Source: Nocardia abscessus NBRC 100374
GTDB lineage: Bacteria; Actinomycetota; Actinomycetes; Mycobacteriales; Mycobacteriaceae
NCBI RefSeq assembly: GCF_000308455.1
Contig: NZ_BAFP01000057.1
Span: 1 to 43,027 of the forward strand
DNA length: 43,027 nucleotides
Direction: 5' to 3'
The notes beneath the pieces are model-generated. The model was given only the letters and a program-made list of their open reading frames with translations. It ran no database searches and was not told where the DNA came from. Position 1 is the stretch's first letter, and every line of letters begins with the position of its first letter. The position numbers and the translations under genes were made by a program. Below are positions 8,940 to 19,746 of this stretch, one piece after another.

Positions 8940-10154
8940 ATGAGGATGCCGGCGCTGTTGTCGAGAAACACCGAAACGCTTCCGGGTCTGATCGGGACGG
9001 CCCGGGTGGATCGCAACACCCGGCGGCTGCTCGGGCGGATCGGGCCGGGTGACATCGTCGTCCTCGACGAGATGGACCTCGACCGGATGACCGCCGACCG
9101 CCTGGTCGAGGCGCGCGTCGGCGCGGTGATCAACACTTCGCCGTCCATTTCCGGCCGCTACCCGAACCTCGGCCCCGAGGCGCTGGTGACCAACGGGATC
9201 CTGCTGCTGGACACGGTGAGCTCGGACGCGTTCAAGAGGATCAAGGACGGTGTGAAGGTCCGCATCGATGGCGGCGTGGTCTATGCCGACAAGCTGATCA
9301 AGAAGGAGCCGGAGGTCCTCGTCGAGGGCATCGAGCTCACCGAGTCCGCCATCGCGGAACGGATGATTGAGGCGCGCAACGGGCTGGCCGATCACCTGGA
9401 GGCCTTCGCGGGCAATACCATCGAGTTCATCCGGACCGAGAGCGCCCTGCTCATCGACGGCTTCGGCGTTCCGGGACTGGACCTGGCGATGAAGCACCGG
9501 CACGTGGTCGTCGTCGCCGACGGCCCGGATCATGCCGAGGATCTGCAGCGGCTCAAGCCGTTCATCAAGGAATACGCCCCGATTCTGATCGGCGTCGGCC
9601 GTGGCGCCGACACGCTGCGCAGGCGGGGCTACCGGCCCGACGTCATCGTCGGCGACCCCGACGAGATCACCTCCGCGACCATGAAATGTGGCGCGGAGGT
9701 CATCCTGCCCGCCGACACCGACGGTCACGCCAAGGGGCTGGAACGCATCCAGGACCTCGGCATCGGCGCGACGACGTTCCCCTCCTCCGGTTCGGCCGCC
9801 GATCTGGCACTGCTGCTCGCGGATCATCACGGCGCGGCGCTGATCGTCACCGCGGGGGCGCCTGCCTCGCTCGACGATTTCTTCGATCGCGGCCGGCGCG
9901 ACAGCAATCCGGCCACGTTCCTCACCCGGCTCAAGGTCGGCACGAAGCTGATGGACGCGAAGGCCGTGGCCACCCTGTACCGCACCCGGGTGTCCGGGAT
10001 CGCGGTCGCGCTGGTGGTGCTCGCCGCGCTGGTCGCGGTGATCGTCGTACTGCTGGCGTCCAACAGCGGCGGCGAGTTCGCCGACTGGGGTGTGGACATC
10101 TGGAACCGCTTCGCGCGGTGGGCGCAAGGGCAGCTCGGATCCTGGGAACTCTAA
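8940..10154 (+). CDS. steA: Cytokinetic ring / cell separation protein SteA
   Basis: The protein has 404 residues and matches the family by the opening RMPALLSRNTETLPGLIGTARVDRNTRRLLGRIGPGDIVV. The body contains a thiamin-pyrophosphokinase-like Rossmann region (VVVVADGPDHAEDLQ, GRGADTLRRRGYRPDVIVGDPDEI). A single C-terminal membrane helix (VSGIAVALVVLAALVAVIVV) is followed by a short tail. The start is ATG 8940 or 8946; neither has a strong ribosome site, so a short or leaderless mRNA is possible. In Corynebacterineae, SteA and SteB act with the RipC-FtsEX pathway to control peptidoglycan splitting at the septum. It lies 10 nt upstream of steB and is surely co-transcribed with it. Confidence 0.88.
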   Translation: MRMPALLSRNTETLPGLIGTARVDRNTRRLLGRIGPGDIVVLDEMDLDRMTADRLVEARVGAVINTSPSISGRYPNLGPEALVTNGILLLDTVSSDAFKRIKDGVKVRIDGGVVYADKLIKKEPEVLVEGIELTESAIAERMIEARNGLADHLEAFAGNTIEFIRTESALLIDGFGVPGLDLAMKHRHVVVVADGPDHAEDLQRLKPFIKEYAPILIGVGRGADTLRRRGYRPDVIVGDPDEITSATMKCGAEVILPADTDGHAKGLERIQDLGIGATTFPSSGSAADLALLLADHHGAALIVTAGAPASLDDFFDRGRRDSNPATFLTRLKVGTKLMDAKAVATLYRTRVSGIAVALVVLAALVAVIVVLLASNSGGEFADWGVDIWNRFARWAQGQLGSWEL

Positions 10155-10164
10155 AGGGAGAACA

Positions 10165-11109
10165 ATGATTTCGATGCGCCAGCATGCCATCTCGATCGTC
10201 GCGATCTTCCTCGCGCTCGCGATCGGCGTGGTGCTCGGATCCCAGACACTCGCGGCGGACCTGCTGTCGGGCCTGCGGGCGGACAAGACCGAGCTGCGGC
10301 AGCAGGTCGACGCCCTGACCGAACAGAACCGGCAGCTCGACGACCAGGCCATGGCCGCCGACCGGTTCGTCGCCGGGTCATCGGGCCGCATCCTCGGCGG
10401 TACGCTCGCCGACCGCAGCGTCGTGGTGTTCACGACCCCGGACGCCGATCCCGGGGACGTCGACGCGGTGACGCGGGCACTCGAGATCTCCGGCGCGGGC
10501 GTCACCGGCCGGATCGCGCTCACCGAGGCCTTCATCGACGCCGCCGAGGGTGACCGGATGCGCACGGCCGTCACGAACGTCATCCCGGCCGGGGCGCAGC
10601 TGCGTACCGGCGCGGTGGACCAGGGCAGCATGGCCGGTGACCTGCTCGGCCTGGTGCTGCTGCTGGACCCGGCCAGCGGGCAAACCCGCGGCACTCCGCA
10701 GGAACTCGGGTTGGTGCTGGAGACCCTGCGCGGCGGCGGTTTCCTCGCCTATGGCGACACGCCGGTGCACCCCGCGCAGCTCGCGGTCGTTGTCACCGGC
10801 AACGGCGTCGATGCCGCCCGGGACGGTGCCGGCTCGAACACCGCCCGCTTCGCCGGAGCCCTGCGCGGTCGTGGGGCGGGGGTGGTGCTCGCGGGCCGCA
10901 CGGGAGCCGCGGACGCGCAAGGGCCGATCGCCGTGGTCCGCACCGACGCCGCGCTCGCGGCGCAGGTGAGCACCGTCGACAATCTCGAACGAGAACTCGG
11001 CCGCGTCACCACGGTGCTCGCGCTCGGCGAACAGCTCAACGGTGGTGCGGGCCGCTATGGCACCGGTGCCAAAGCCGCGTCGCTCACCTTGGCCGCGCTC
11101 CCGGGCTGA
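10165..11109 (+). CDS. steB: SteB / MctB family membrane-anchored protein
   Basis: The protein has 314 residues from ATG 10165 with AAAGGGAG at 10153-10160. An N-terminal transmembrane segment (HAISIVAIFLALAIGVVLGS) is followed by a coiled-coil stretch (LRADKTELRQQVDALTEQNRQLDDQ) and an alpha/beta extracytoplasmic domain. The M. tuberculosis homologue Rv1698 was named MctB, a channel-like protein affecting copper resistance. In Corynebacterium the protein is SteB, the partner of SteA in cell separation. The direct steA-steB junction here favours the cell-separation role without excluding copper export. Either symbol could be used. Confidence 0.85.
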   Translation: MISMRQHAISIVAIFLALAIGVVLGSQTLAADLLSGLRADKTELRQQVDALTEQNRQLDDQAMAADRFVAGSSGRILGGTLADRSVVVFTTPDADPGDVDAVTRALEISGAGVTGRIALTEAFIDAAEGDRMRTAVTNVIPAGAQLRTGAVDQGSMAGDLLGLVLLLDPASGQTRGTPQELGLVLETLRGGGFLAYGDTPVHPAQLAVVVTGNGVDAARDGAGSNTARFAGALRGRGAGVVLAGRTGAADAQGPIAVVRTDAALAAQVSTVDNLERELGRVTTVLALGEQLNGGAGRYGTGAKAASLTLAALPG

Positions 11110-11327
11110 CCTGCCGAAATCGCCGGGTACCCGCAGCTCGTATTGGGCCGGGTCGGGCGTCGGCCCGCCGCCTGCGCGGTCTTCGCGGCACCGGTTCCCG
11201 GCGACGGCTGCCGCCCGGGACGCGACCCACCTCACAGTCGGGCCGCGGATGCTCTGACCGGCGCCTGGCGATCGACCGGCAAACGAGCGTGGCATTCGAA
11301 CGGACGGGCGGATCCGTGTTACCGTGA

Positions 11328-13055
<1,728 letters not shown>

Positions 13056-13059
13056 CGGC

Positions 13060-13719
13060 ATGACCAACGGTGGCGCTGCCGAACCGGGCAGCCACGATTT
13101 CGAGATCGTTTCCGGCGACACCGTCTACAGCGGCGCCATCCTGGCGTTGCGGCTCGACCAGGTGCGAATGCCGGGCGGGCGGGTCGTCGAGCGCGAGGTG
13201 ATCGAGCACCACGGCGCCGTCGCCGTCGCCGCGATCGACGACGACGACAATGTGGTGCTGATCCACCAGTACCGCCACCCGATCGGCAGGCGGCTGCTCG
13301 AACTGCCCGCTGGGCTGCTCGACCTGCCCGGCGAGGACCCGCTGCTCGCGGCCCGGCGTGAGCTGGCCGAGGAGACCGGGCTGGCCGCGCGGGAGTGGGC
13401 GGTTCTGGTGGACGTGGCGCTCTCGCCCGGTTTCACCGACGAAGCGCTGCGGATCTACCTGGCCCGGGATCTGTACGAGACCGAGCGCCCGGAGCCGGAA
13501 CTGGAAGAGGCGGATCTCGAAGTGGTCCGCATGCCGGTCGAGGCGGCGGTCCGCGCGGCGCTGGCCGGGGAGATCGTCAACGCGACCGCTGTCGCGGGCG
13601 TGCTCGCACTGGCGGCCGCGCGGGCGGGCGGCATCGAGCCGCGGCCGCCGGACGCTCCGTGGGAGGGGCAGCCGACGGCCTTCCTCCGCCGCAAGGCGGC
13701 CCAGAAGTCCGAAGACTGA
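13060..13719 (+). CDS. Nudix hydrolase, ADP-ribose pyrophosphatase type (Rv1700-type)
   Basis: The protein has 219 residues. The Nudix box runs over residues about 85-109 with RELAEETGL (Glu101, Glu104 and Glu105 as metal ligands). It has one extra residue between the leading Gly and the first Glu, as I recall for the Rv1700 group. ADP-ribose diphosphatases of this group hydrolyse ADP-ribose to AMP and ribose-5-phosphate. The start is ATG 13060, 4 nt after pyrG. The tail EPRPPDAPWEGQPTAFLRRK is unremarkable. The ADP-ribose substrate is inferred from synteny with Rv1700. Confidence 0.88.
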   Translation: MTNGGAAEPGSHDFEIVSGDTVYSGAILALRLDQVRMPGGRVVEREVIEHHGAVAVAAIDDDDNVVLIHQYRHPIGRRLLELPAGLLDLPGEDPLLAARRELAEETGLAAREWAVLVDVALSPGFTDEALRIYLARDLYETERPEPELEEADLEVVRMPVEAAVRAALAGEIVNATAVAGVLALAAARAGGIEPRPPDAPWEGQPTAFLRRKAAQKSED

Positions 13720-13725
13720 CCGGAG

Positions 13726-14670
13726 GTGCTCGGTCGCGAACTCGACGCCTATCTCGACCATCTCGCCGTCGAGCGCGGCGTCGCGCCCAACACCCTGGGC
13801 GCCTATCGGCGCGACCTCGGTCGTTACCTGGACTTCCTGGCCGGGCGCGGCATCGGCTCGCTGGAGCGGGTCGCCGAATCCGACGTCGCGGAGTTCACCA
13901 TGGCGCTGCGCTCGGGCGGTGACGGGCACTCCGCGCTGGCGGCGAGTTCGGTGGCCCGCGCGCTGATCGCGGTGCGCGGCTGGCATCGCTTCGCCGCGGC
14001 GGAGGGCCTGACCGACACCGACGTGGCGCACGCGGTGAAGCCGCCGGCGCCGGGGCGCAGGTTGCCCAAGGCGCTGCCCTACGACCAGGTGCTGCGCGTG
14101 CTGGAGGCGGCAGGGGGTGGGCCCGCCGACGCCGCGGCGGGCGCGGACGGCGGACCGCGCGGCCTGCGCGACCGTGCTCTGCTGGAATTGCTGTATTCCA
14201 CCGGCGCCCGGATCTCGGAGACGGTCGGGTTGGACCTCGATGATCTCGATGTCGAGGAGCGGGCGGTCGTGCTGCGCGGCAAGGGCGGGAAACAGCGCCT
14301 GGTGCCGATCGGACGCCCGGCCCTCACCGCCGTGGACGCCTATCTGGTCCGTGGACGCCCGGTGTTCGCCGCGCGGGGTAAGGGCACCGGGGGAGCCCTG
14401 TTCCTGAATGCTCGCGGCACCCGCCTGTCCCGGCAGAGTGCCTGGCGGGTCCTGCACACCGCGGCCGAACGCGCGGGTATCGCGGCGGCGGTGTCGCCGC
14501 ACACGCTGCGCCACTCGTTCGCCACCCACTTGCTCGATGGCGGCGCGGACGTCAGGGTGGTGCAGGAGTTGCTCGGCCACGCGTCGGTGACCACGACCCA
14601 GATCTACACCCTGGTCACGGTCAACACCTTGCGCGAAGTCTGGGCCACCGCCCACCCCCGAGCCCGATAG
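13726..14670 (+). CDS. xerD: Tyrosine recombinase XerD
   Basis: The protein has 314 residues. An N-terminal SAM-like core-binding domain ([26 protein letters not shown]) is followed by the catalytic domain. That domain holds the Arg in [10 protein letters not shown], Lys in [19 protein letters not shown], the [14 protein letters not shown] segment and nucleophile Tyr294. XerC/XerD resolve chromosome dimers at dif. The start GTG 13726 is the only reasonable one because an in-frame stop lies 9 nt upstream; the GGAGG there abuts it, so translation probably depends on coupling to the Nudix gene. A 27-residue [15 protein letters not shown] insert precedes the catalytic Arg. No dif site was recognised. 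Confidence 0.94.
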   Translation: MLGRELDAYLDHLAVERGVAPNTLGAYRRDLGRYLDFLAGRGIGSLERVAESDVAEFTMALRSGGDGHSALAASSVARALIAVRGWHRFAAAEGLTDTDVAHAVKPPAPGRRLPKALPYDQVLRVLEAAGGGPADAAAGADGGPRGLRDRALLELLYSTGARISETVGLDLDDLDVEERAVVLRGKGGKQRLVPIGRPALTAVDAYLVRGRPVFAARGKGTGGALFLNARGTRLSRQSAWRVLHTAAERAGIAAAVSPHTLRHSFATHLLDGGADVRVVQELLGHASVTTTQIYTLVTVNTLREVWATAHPRAR

Positions 14671-14807
14671 ACGTTCCGCGACGGGCGATTTCGCAAGGGT
14701 AGGTCGCGCTGTGCCGGAACAAAGTGGACTAAGGTCCGGTTGTGTTGATTCGCCGGGCGTATGCGCTGTGATCGCCCGACTCGGGAACACGACGCGAGGT
14801 GAGGTGT

Positions 14808-15272
14808 ATGACAGAGTCTTTCATCGTTCACGAGGCCGATGTCGAGGCGGTTCCGCTGCCCGGCGGGGGGTCCTTCCGGCTGCTCGAGGACAGCGAGAAC
14901 TCCGGAGGGCTGTTCGGCGCGAATCGGCTGACCCTCGCCGCGGGGGCGGACGGCACCCGGCCGCACCATCACACGAAATCGACCGAGATCTTCTACGTGC
15001 TGGGGGGCACGATGGAGTTTCTCGTCGACGGCGCCCGCAGCACGGTGGGCGAAGGTGGCCTGGTGGTGGTCGCGCCGGGCACGGTGCACGCCTTCGGGGC
15101 CGCCGCGGACGGGCCCGCGGAGTTCCTGGCTGTGCTCACACCCGGTATCGTCCGCTTCGAGTACTTCCGGCAACTCGGCCGGATCGCGCGCGGGGAGGCG
15201 GACTGGGACAGCATGAACGAGTTGCACGACCGGTTCGACGTTCATTTCGATGGCGGACCGCGATGGCGCTGA
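14808..15272 (+). CDS. Cupin domain protein
   Basis: The protein has 154 residues from ATG 14808 with GAGGTGAGG at 14796-14804. A single cupin barrel is visible: motif 1 PHHHTKSTEIFYVLGGTMEF with the metal-binding His triplet and Glu, and motif 2 VVVAPGTVHAF with the last His. The C-terminal helix ends in DRFDVHFDGGPRW. Small cupins of this type are dioxygenases, isomerases or sensors; the substrate cannot be inferred. It is a single-gene transcription unit inserted between xerD and parA. Confidence 0.85.
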   Translation: MTESFIVHEADVEAVPLPGGGSFRLLEDSENSGGLFGANRLTLAAGADGTRPHHHTKSTEIFYVLGGTMEFLVDGARSTVGEGGLVVVAPGTVHAFGAAADGPAEFLAVLTPGIVRFEYFRQLGRIARGEADWDSMNELHDRFDVHFDGGPRWR

Positions 15273-15432
15273 CCAGCGCGTGCCGAACACGCCGCGCGCA
15301 GGCGCGGCACTCGAGTGCCGTCAAGCGGTAGCGTCTAACGAGAGCTGGACCGCACGAAAGCGAGGTCGGCCCTGATCGGCCTCGCTACGCTCGGCGAGGC
15401 AACGGGCAGGAACGTATAAGGAGCAGCGGATC

Positions 15433-16407
15433 GTGACGACAGCCGGAGCGGCAGAGCCGCCGATGGGTGCTGGGGCGGAGCCGCTTACGGGCTCGCGACC
15501 GGGTCCGTACTCGGACGCCGCGGCGGAAACGCTGTGGGGCCACGGGGTAGAGCCGGTCCCGGAGGACGCGACGCTCGGCCCGACCGGACGGCCGCTGCGG
15601 CTGGTGCCGGATCCGCCGCCGGTCGGCCAGCACGGTGACGCGCTGATCGTGGCCATGTGCAACCAGAAAGGCGGGGTCGGCAAGACCACCTCCACCATCA
15701 ATCTCGGTGCGGCACTGGCCGAATACGGCCGTCGCGTGCTGCTCGTGGACCTGGACCCGCAGGGCGCGCTGTCGGCCGGTCTCGGCGTCGCCCACCACGA
15801 TCTCGACTCGACCGTGCACAACCTGCTCATCGGTTCCAAGGTGTCCATCGAGGACGTGCTGATGCAGACGCGCGTCCCGAACATGGACCTGCTGCCGAGC
15901 AACATCGACCTCTCCGCCGCGGAGATACAGCTGGTCAACGAGGTCGGCCGGGAACAGTCGCTGGGCCGTGCGCTGGAGCCGGTGCGCAACCGCTACGACT
16001 ACATCCTCATCGACTGCCAGCCTTCGCTCGGCCTGCTCACGGTCAACGCCCTGGCCTGCTCGGACGGCGTGATCATCCCGATGGAATGCGAGTATTTCTC
16101 GCTGCGTGGGCTGGCGCTGCTCAACGACACCGTCGAGAAGGTGCGGGACCGGCTGAACCCGCGGTTGAGCCTGTACGGGATAGTGGTCACCATGTTCGAC
16201 GCTCGACTGCTGCATTCCCGCCAGGTCATGGCGCGAGTCGTCGAGGTGTTCGGTGACCTGGTCTACGACACCGCGATCGCGCGCACCGTCCGATTCCCGG
16301 ACGCCAGCGTGGCGGGCGAACCCATCACCACGTGGGCGCCGAAATCCGGTGGCGCCGAAGCTTATCGGTCGATGGCCCGGGAAGTCATCCACCGCTCGGG
16401 CCGGTGA
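15433..16407 (+). CDS. parA: ParA/Soj-family ATPase linked to scpAB
   Basis: The protein has 324 residues. A Pro/Gly/Ala-rich N-terminal tail (about 68 residues) precedes the ATPase domain with the deviant Walker A KGGVGKTT (residues 79-86, signature Lys79). VLLVDLDPQGALSAGLG and YILIDCQPSLGLLTVNAL are the A' and B motifs. It starts at GTG 15433 with AAGGAGC at 15416-15422. It matches the Rv1708 locus, next to scpA, scpB, rluB, cmk and der, and is distinct from the oriC-linked ParA because no parB is adjacent. Its stop overlaps the scpA start by GTGA. It probably works with the ScpAB-SMC complex in chromosome organisation; the precise role is unknown. Confidence 0.92.
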   Translation: MTTAGAAEPPMGAGAEPLTGSRPGPYSDAAAETLWGHGVEPVPEDATLGPTGRPLRLVPDPPPVGQHGDALIVAMCNQKGGVGKTTSTINLGAALAEYGRRVLLVDLDPQGALSAGLGVAHHDLDSTVHNLLIGSKVSIEDVLMQTRVPNMDLLPSNIDLSAAEIQLVNEVGREQSLGRALEPVRNRYDYILIDCQPSLGLLTVNALACSDGVIIPMECEYFSLRGLALLNDTVEKVRDRLNPRLSLYGIVVTMFDARLLHSRQVMARVVEVFGDLVYDTAIARTVRFPDASVAGEPITTWAPKSGGAEAYRSMAREVIHRSGR

Positions 16408-17921
16408 CCGGCCGCTCCGGCCCCTCGTCTGCGTCCCACCACGACCCGTCCGGCCAGGGGTCTTCCGCAGCCGGATCGACTCCCACGTCCGACCACCGCG
16501 CGCCCGGCGCCGGTGGGCCGGACGAGCTATCGCAAGCCGCCGCTGCGGAGACTCCCGCGCTCGGGAACGCGGCGGCCGCGTTCATCGCCGCGGGCCGCGA
16601 CGCGGCGCCCAAGCGGCCGAACCCGGCCGTTGTCGGTGACGCTGCCGCGCCGACCGGACCGGAGCCGGGTGCCGCCGCCCCGGCGTCGCGGAAGAACGCG
16701 GACGAGCCATCGACGAGGTCACCCGCACCGCGCGTGGAGCCGGCCGCGGGCGATGTCCGCCGGACGCGAACCGATCCGCCCGCCGATGCTTCGCACGCTT
16801 CTGCGGCCGCGCCGGATATCCCCGCCGCCGCGCCGGACACTCCCGATGCTTCCAGCCCTGTACCCGACGCTTCTGCCGCTGTACCGGATACTCCCGCCGC
16901 CGCGCCCGACGCCCCCGCTACTGTGCCGGATGCTGCTTCCGCTGTGCCGGATGCTGCTTCCGCTGTGCCGGATGCTGCTGCCGCTGTGCGGGACGCTGCT
17001 GCCGCTGTGCCGGACGCTTCCGTCAGTGCACCGGACGCTTCCGCCACCAGTGCACCGGACGCGCCGCCGGGTGAAGCTGCGCAGGCTGCGGACCCGCAGA
17101 TGCCCGGATTCCGGCTGCGCCTGAGCAATTTCGAGGGTCCTTTCGACCTGCTGCTCACTCTGATCAGCTCGCGCAAGCTGGACGTCACCGAGGTGGCGTT
17201 GCACAAGGTCACCGACGAGTTCATCGCCTACACGAAGGCGCTGACCGCGAACATGGCACAGCAGAACACGTTGCGCTCGGACAAGATCCTGGACCAGACC
17301 ACCGAATTCCTCGTCGTCGCCGCCACGCTGCTGGATCTGAAGGCGGCGCGCCTGCTGCCGTCCGGGGAGATGACCGACGCCGAGGACCTCGAACTGCTCG
17401 AGGCGCGCGACCTGCTGTTCGCCCGGCTGCTGCAGTACCGCGCGTTCAAGCAGGTCGCCGAACTGCTCGCGGAGCTGGAGGCGGCCGCGCTGCGCCGCTA
17501 TCCGCGCGCGGTCGGCCTGGAGGAGCGCTACGCCGAGCTGCTGCCCGAGGTTACGCTGGGTGTCGGGGCGGCGGAGTTCGCCGCGATCGCCGCGGCGGCC
17601 TTCCGGCCCCGTCCGGTACCCAAGGTCGGGCTCGACCACTTGCACACGCACGCGATATCGGTGGCAGAGCAGGCGGCACTGGTGCTGGAGCGGCTCAAAC
17701 AGCGTGGTGCGGGTGCGTGGACCTCCTTCGGCGAGCTGGTCGCCGACTGCGAGGTCCCGGTCCAGATCGTCGCCCGCTTCCTGGCGCTGCTCGAGCTGTA
17801 TCGCGGCAAGACGATCGAGTTCGATCAGCCCGATCCGCTCGGTCCCTTGTCGGTCAGCTGGATCGGCGACGAAGCCGCGCAACAGGTGGACACCATGACA
17901 ATCGAGGAGGACTACGGGTGA
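16404..17921 (+). CDS. scpA: Segregation and condensation protein ScpA with long disordered N-terminal extension
   Basis: The protein has 505 residues, against about 260-280 for typical ScpA. GTG 16404 overlaps the parA stop (GTGA). Residues about 1-232 are Ala/Pro/Asp/Ser-rich and include five short tandem repeats. The conserved kleisin begins near Met233 (MPGFRLRLSNFEGPFDLLLTL) and runs to the C-terminal winged helix (LELYRGKTIEFDQPDPLGPL). ScpA bridges SMC heads and binds ScpB. An internal start at ATG 17100 would give a normal-sized protein, but the open frame and the coupled start argue that the extension is translated. Confidence 0.92.
   Translation: MTGRSGPSSASHHDPSGQGSSAAGSTPTSDHRAPGAGGPDELSQAAAAETPALGNAAAAFIAAGRDAAPKRPNPAVVGDAAAPTGPEPGAAAPASRKNADEPSTRSPAPRVEPAAGDVRRTRTDPPADASHASAAAPDIPAAAPDTPDASSPVPDASAAVPDTPAAAPDAPATVPDAASAVPDAASAVPDAAAAVRDAAAAVPDASVSAPDASATSAPDAPPGEAAQAADPQMPGFRLRLSNFEGPFDLLLTLISSRKLDVTEVALHKVTDEFIAYTKALTANMAQQNTLRSDKILDQTTEFLVVAATLLDLKAARLLPSGEMTDAEDLELLEARDLLFARLLQYRAFKQVAELLAELEAAALRRYPRAVGLEERYAELLPEVTLGVGAAEFAAIAAAAFRPRPVPKVGLDHLHTHAISVAEQAALVLERLKQRGAGAWTSFGELVADCEVPVQIVARFLALLELYRGKTIEFDQPDPLGPLSVSWIGDEAAQQVDTMTIEEDYG
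16920..17024 (+). repeat. Five 21-bp in-frame tandem repeats in scpA
   Basis: The unit is close to GCTGTGCCGGATGCTGCTTC plus one base and encodes AVPDAAS-like heptads. Units lie at 16920-16940, 16941-16961, 16962-16982, 16983-17003 and 17004-17024, with the first three nearly identical. Looser PDAS/PDTP copies flank them on both sides. Confidence 0.93.
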
Positions 17922-17997
17922 GGCGAACCGGTCGCCGTACAGGGGAGCGCAGCGTGCGGTCACGTACGACACAGCGCGGCTCCGGCGAGGCGCAGTC

Positions 17998-18657
17998 GTG
18001 ACGAGCGAGACAGTGGTGGAACTCACCCCGGAGCCGCTCGCGGACGCCGATTTCCGTTCCGCGCTGGAGGCCATGCTGCTGGTCGTCGACTCTCCGGCCC
18101 CGGTTGACCAGCTCGCGGCCGCCCTCGGCGACAGCCCGCTGCGGGTCGAGCAGACCCTGCGCGCGATGTCCGCCGAACTGTCGGCCCGGTCCAGCGGGAT
18201 GGATCTGCGTTTCGTAGGTGACGGCTGGCGCTTCTATACTCGCAGCGAGTACGCGCCGTATGTGGAGCGGATGCTGCTCGACGGCTCCCGATCGAAACTG
18301 ACCCGGGCGGCGTTGGAAACGCTGGCGGTGGTGGCATACCGTCAGCCGGTGACCAGGACCAGGGTCAGCGCGGTGCGCGGCGTGAACGTCGACGGGGTGA
18401 TGCGCACGCTGCTGGCCAGGGGCTTGATCGCCGAGGCAGGCGTCGACCCGGAGACCAACGGGACGCTGTACTGCACGACGGAGCTGTTCCTGGAACGGAT
18501 CGGGCTCGCGTCGCTGAGCGACCTGCCGCCGCTGGCGCCCCTGCTTCCGGGCGTCGACCTGATCGATGAGATCCACGAGAGCCTGGACACCGATCCCCGG
18601 TACACCAGGTTGAAGAAACCCGCCGAGGCCGATTTGGATCTCGGCACCGAAGAGTGA
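17998..18657 (+). CDS. scpB: Segregation and condensation protein ScpB
   Basis: The protein has 219 residues. Two winged-helix domains are visible: FRSALEAMLLVVDSPAPVDQLAAALG, and the conserved LTRAALETLAVVAYRQPVTRTRVSAVRGVNVDGVMRTLLARGLI. ScpB dimers bind ScpA and regulate the SMC complex. GTG 17998 lies 77 nt after scpA, with GGCGAGG upstream. The acidic C-terminal tail ends in ADLDLGTEE. Confidence 0.95.
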   Translation: MTSETVVELTPEPLADADFRSALEAMLLVVDSPAPVDQLAAALGDSPLRVEQTLRAMSAELSARSSGMDLRFVGDGWRFYTRSEYAPYVERMLLDGSRSKLTRAALETLAVVAYRQPVTRTRVSAVRGVNVDGVMRTLLARGLIAEAGVDPETNGTLYCTTELFLERIGLASLSDLPPLAPLLPGVDLIDEIHESLDTDPRYTRLKKPAEADLDLGTEE

Positions 18658-18666
18658 CAGGAAACG

Positions 18667-19746
18667 ATGAATACGCCCGCTCGCCGAGATGGCACACCGG
18701 ATCGTAGAAAACGCGGCGCTACACCCGAACGGGGTGGCACGGGCCGCACCTCGGGCTCACGCGACGCGCGTGCGGCCCAACGGGGGAGCACCGCCCGAGG
18801 CGCCCAGCAGGGCGGCACGGGCCGTGGATCGGCCCAGCGCGGATCGGCCCAGGCGCCGAGCCCGCAGCGGCACACGGCTCCCGCCGGCAAGAAGAAGCCC
18901 AAACCACAGCGGCAGGTCGCGCAGCCGCCGCTGCTGAGCAACGCCAAGCCCGCGCGCCACCAGAATGTGGAGCCCGCCGAGTCCGGCGGCCACACCAAAC
19001 TCCCCTGGGGCGAGGGGGAGCGGCTGCAGAAGGTCCTCGCCAAGGCGGGTGTGGCGTCGCGCCGGGCCGCCGAGGAGATGATCGCGCAGGGCCGCGTCGA
19101 AGTCGACGGCATGATCGTGCGCGAGCAGGGCCTGCGCATCGACCCGCAGCGCGCCGTGGTGCGCGTCGACGGAACCCGCGTGATGGTGCGCGAGGAACTG
19201 GTGCACGTCGCGTTGAACAAGCCCAAGGGCTGGCAGTCCACGATGTCCGACGATCTGGGACGCCCCTGTGTCGGCGACATCGTGGCCGAGCGGATCGCCG
19301 CCGGTCAGCGCCTCTTCCATGTCGGAAGGCTGGACGCCGAGACCGAGGGCCTGCTGCTGCTGACCAATGACGGCGATCTGGCGCACCGGCTCATGCACCC
19401 GTCCTTCGAGGTCTCCAAGACCTACCTGGCCACGGTGCAAGGCGAGGTGAACAACCGTGCGATCAGCAAGCAGCTGAGGGAAGGCGTCGAGCTGGAGGAC
19501 GGTCCCGCCAAAGTCGACCGTTTCCAGGTGCTCGAGCTGGGGGAGGGACGTTCTTTGGTGAAGCTGGTGTTGCACGAAGGGCGCAAGCACATCGTGCGCC
19601 GGCTGCTCGACGCGGTGGGCCACCCGGTCGTCCGGCTGGTTCGCACCCATATCGGCCCGGTCGCGCTGGGCGACCAACGGCCCGGCACACTGCGCGTGCT
19701 CGGCCGCGATGAAATCGGCAAACTCTACGAGGCGGTGTCGTTGTGA
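18667..19746 (+). CDS. rluB: 23S rRNA pseudouridine synthase (RluB type)
   Basis: The protein has 359 residues from ATG 18667 with AGGAAA at 18659-18664. Residues 1-113 form a basic, Arg/Gly/Gln/Pro-rich tail containing [10 protein letters not shown]. An S4 domain follows ([22 protein letters not shown]). The RsuA/RluB catalytic domain contains [19 protein letters not shown] with nucleophile Asp223 and later [12 protein letters not shown]. Family members make a pseudouridine in 23S helix 89. Its TGA overlaps the cmk GTG. The basic tail is a lineage extension that probably aids RNA binding. Confidence 0.93.
   Translation: MNTPARRDGTPDRRKRGATPERGGTGRTSGSRDARAAQRGSTARGAQQGGTGRGSAQRGSAQAPSPQRHTAPAGKKKPKPQRQVAQPPLLSNAKPARHQNVEPAESGGHTKLPWGEGERLQKVLAKAGVASRRAAEEMIAQGRVEVDGMIVREQGLRIDPQRAVVRVDGTRVMVREELVHVALNKPKGWQSTMSDDLGRPCVGDIVAERIAAGQRLFHVGRLDAETEGLLLLTNDGDLAHRLMHPSFEVSKTYLATVQGEVNNRAISKQLREGVELEDGPAKVDRFQVLELGEGRSLVKLVLHEGRKHIVRRLLDAVGHPVVRLVRTHIGPVALGDQRPGTLRVLGRDEIGKLYEAVSL

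Noticed and set aside
8778..10694. Long minus-strand open frame opposite steA and steB
   Set aside because: It is antisense to two well-supported genes, has no recognisable protein and no ribosome site.
14671..14807. Search for a dif site near xerD
   Set aside because: dif lies at the replication terminus, not necessarily near xerD, and no 28-bp dif-like sequence was recognised here.
15433..16407. ParA as the oriC chromosome partition protein
   Set aside because: No parB or parS-like gene or site is adjacent, and the neighbours are scpA, scpB, rluB, cmk and der, which marks the second, Rv1708-type ParA.
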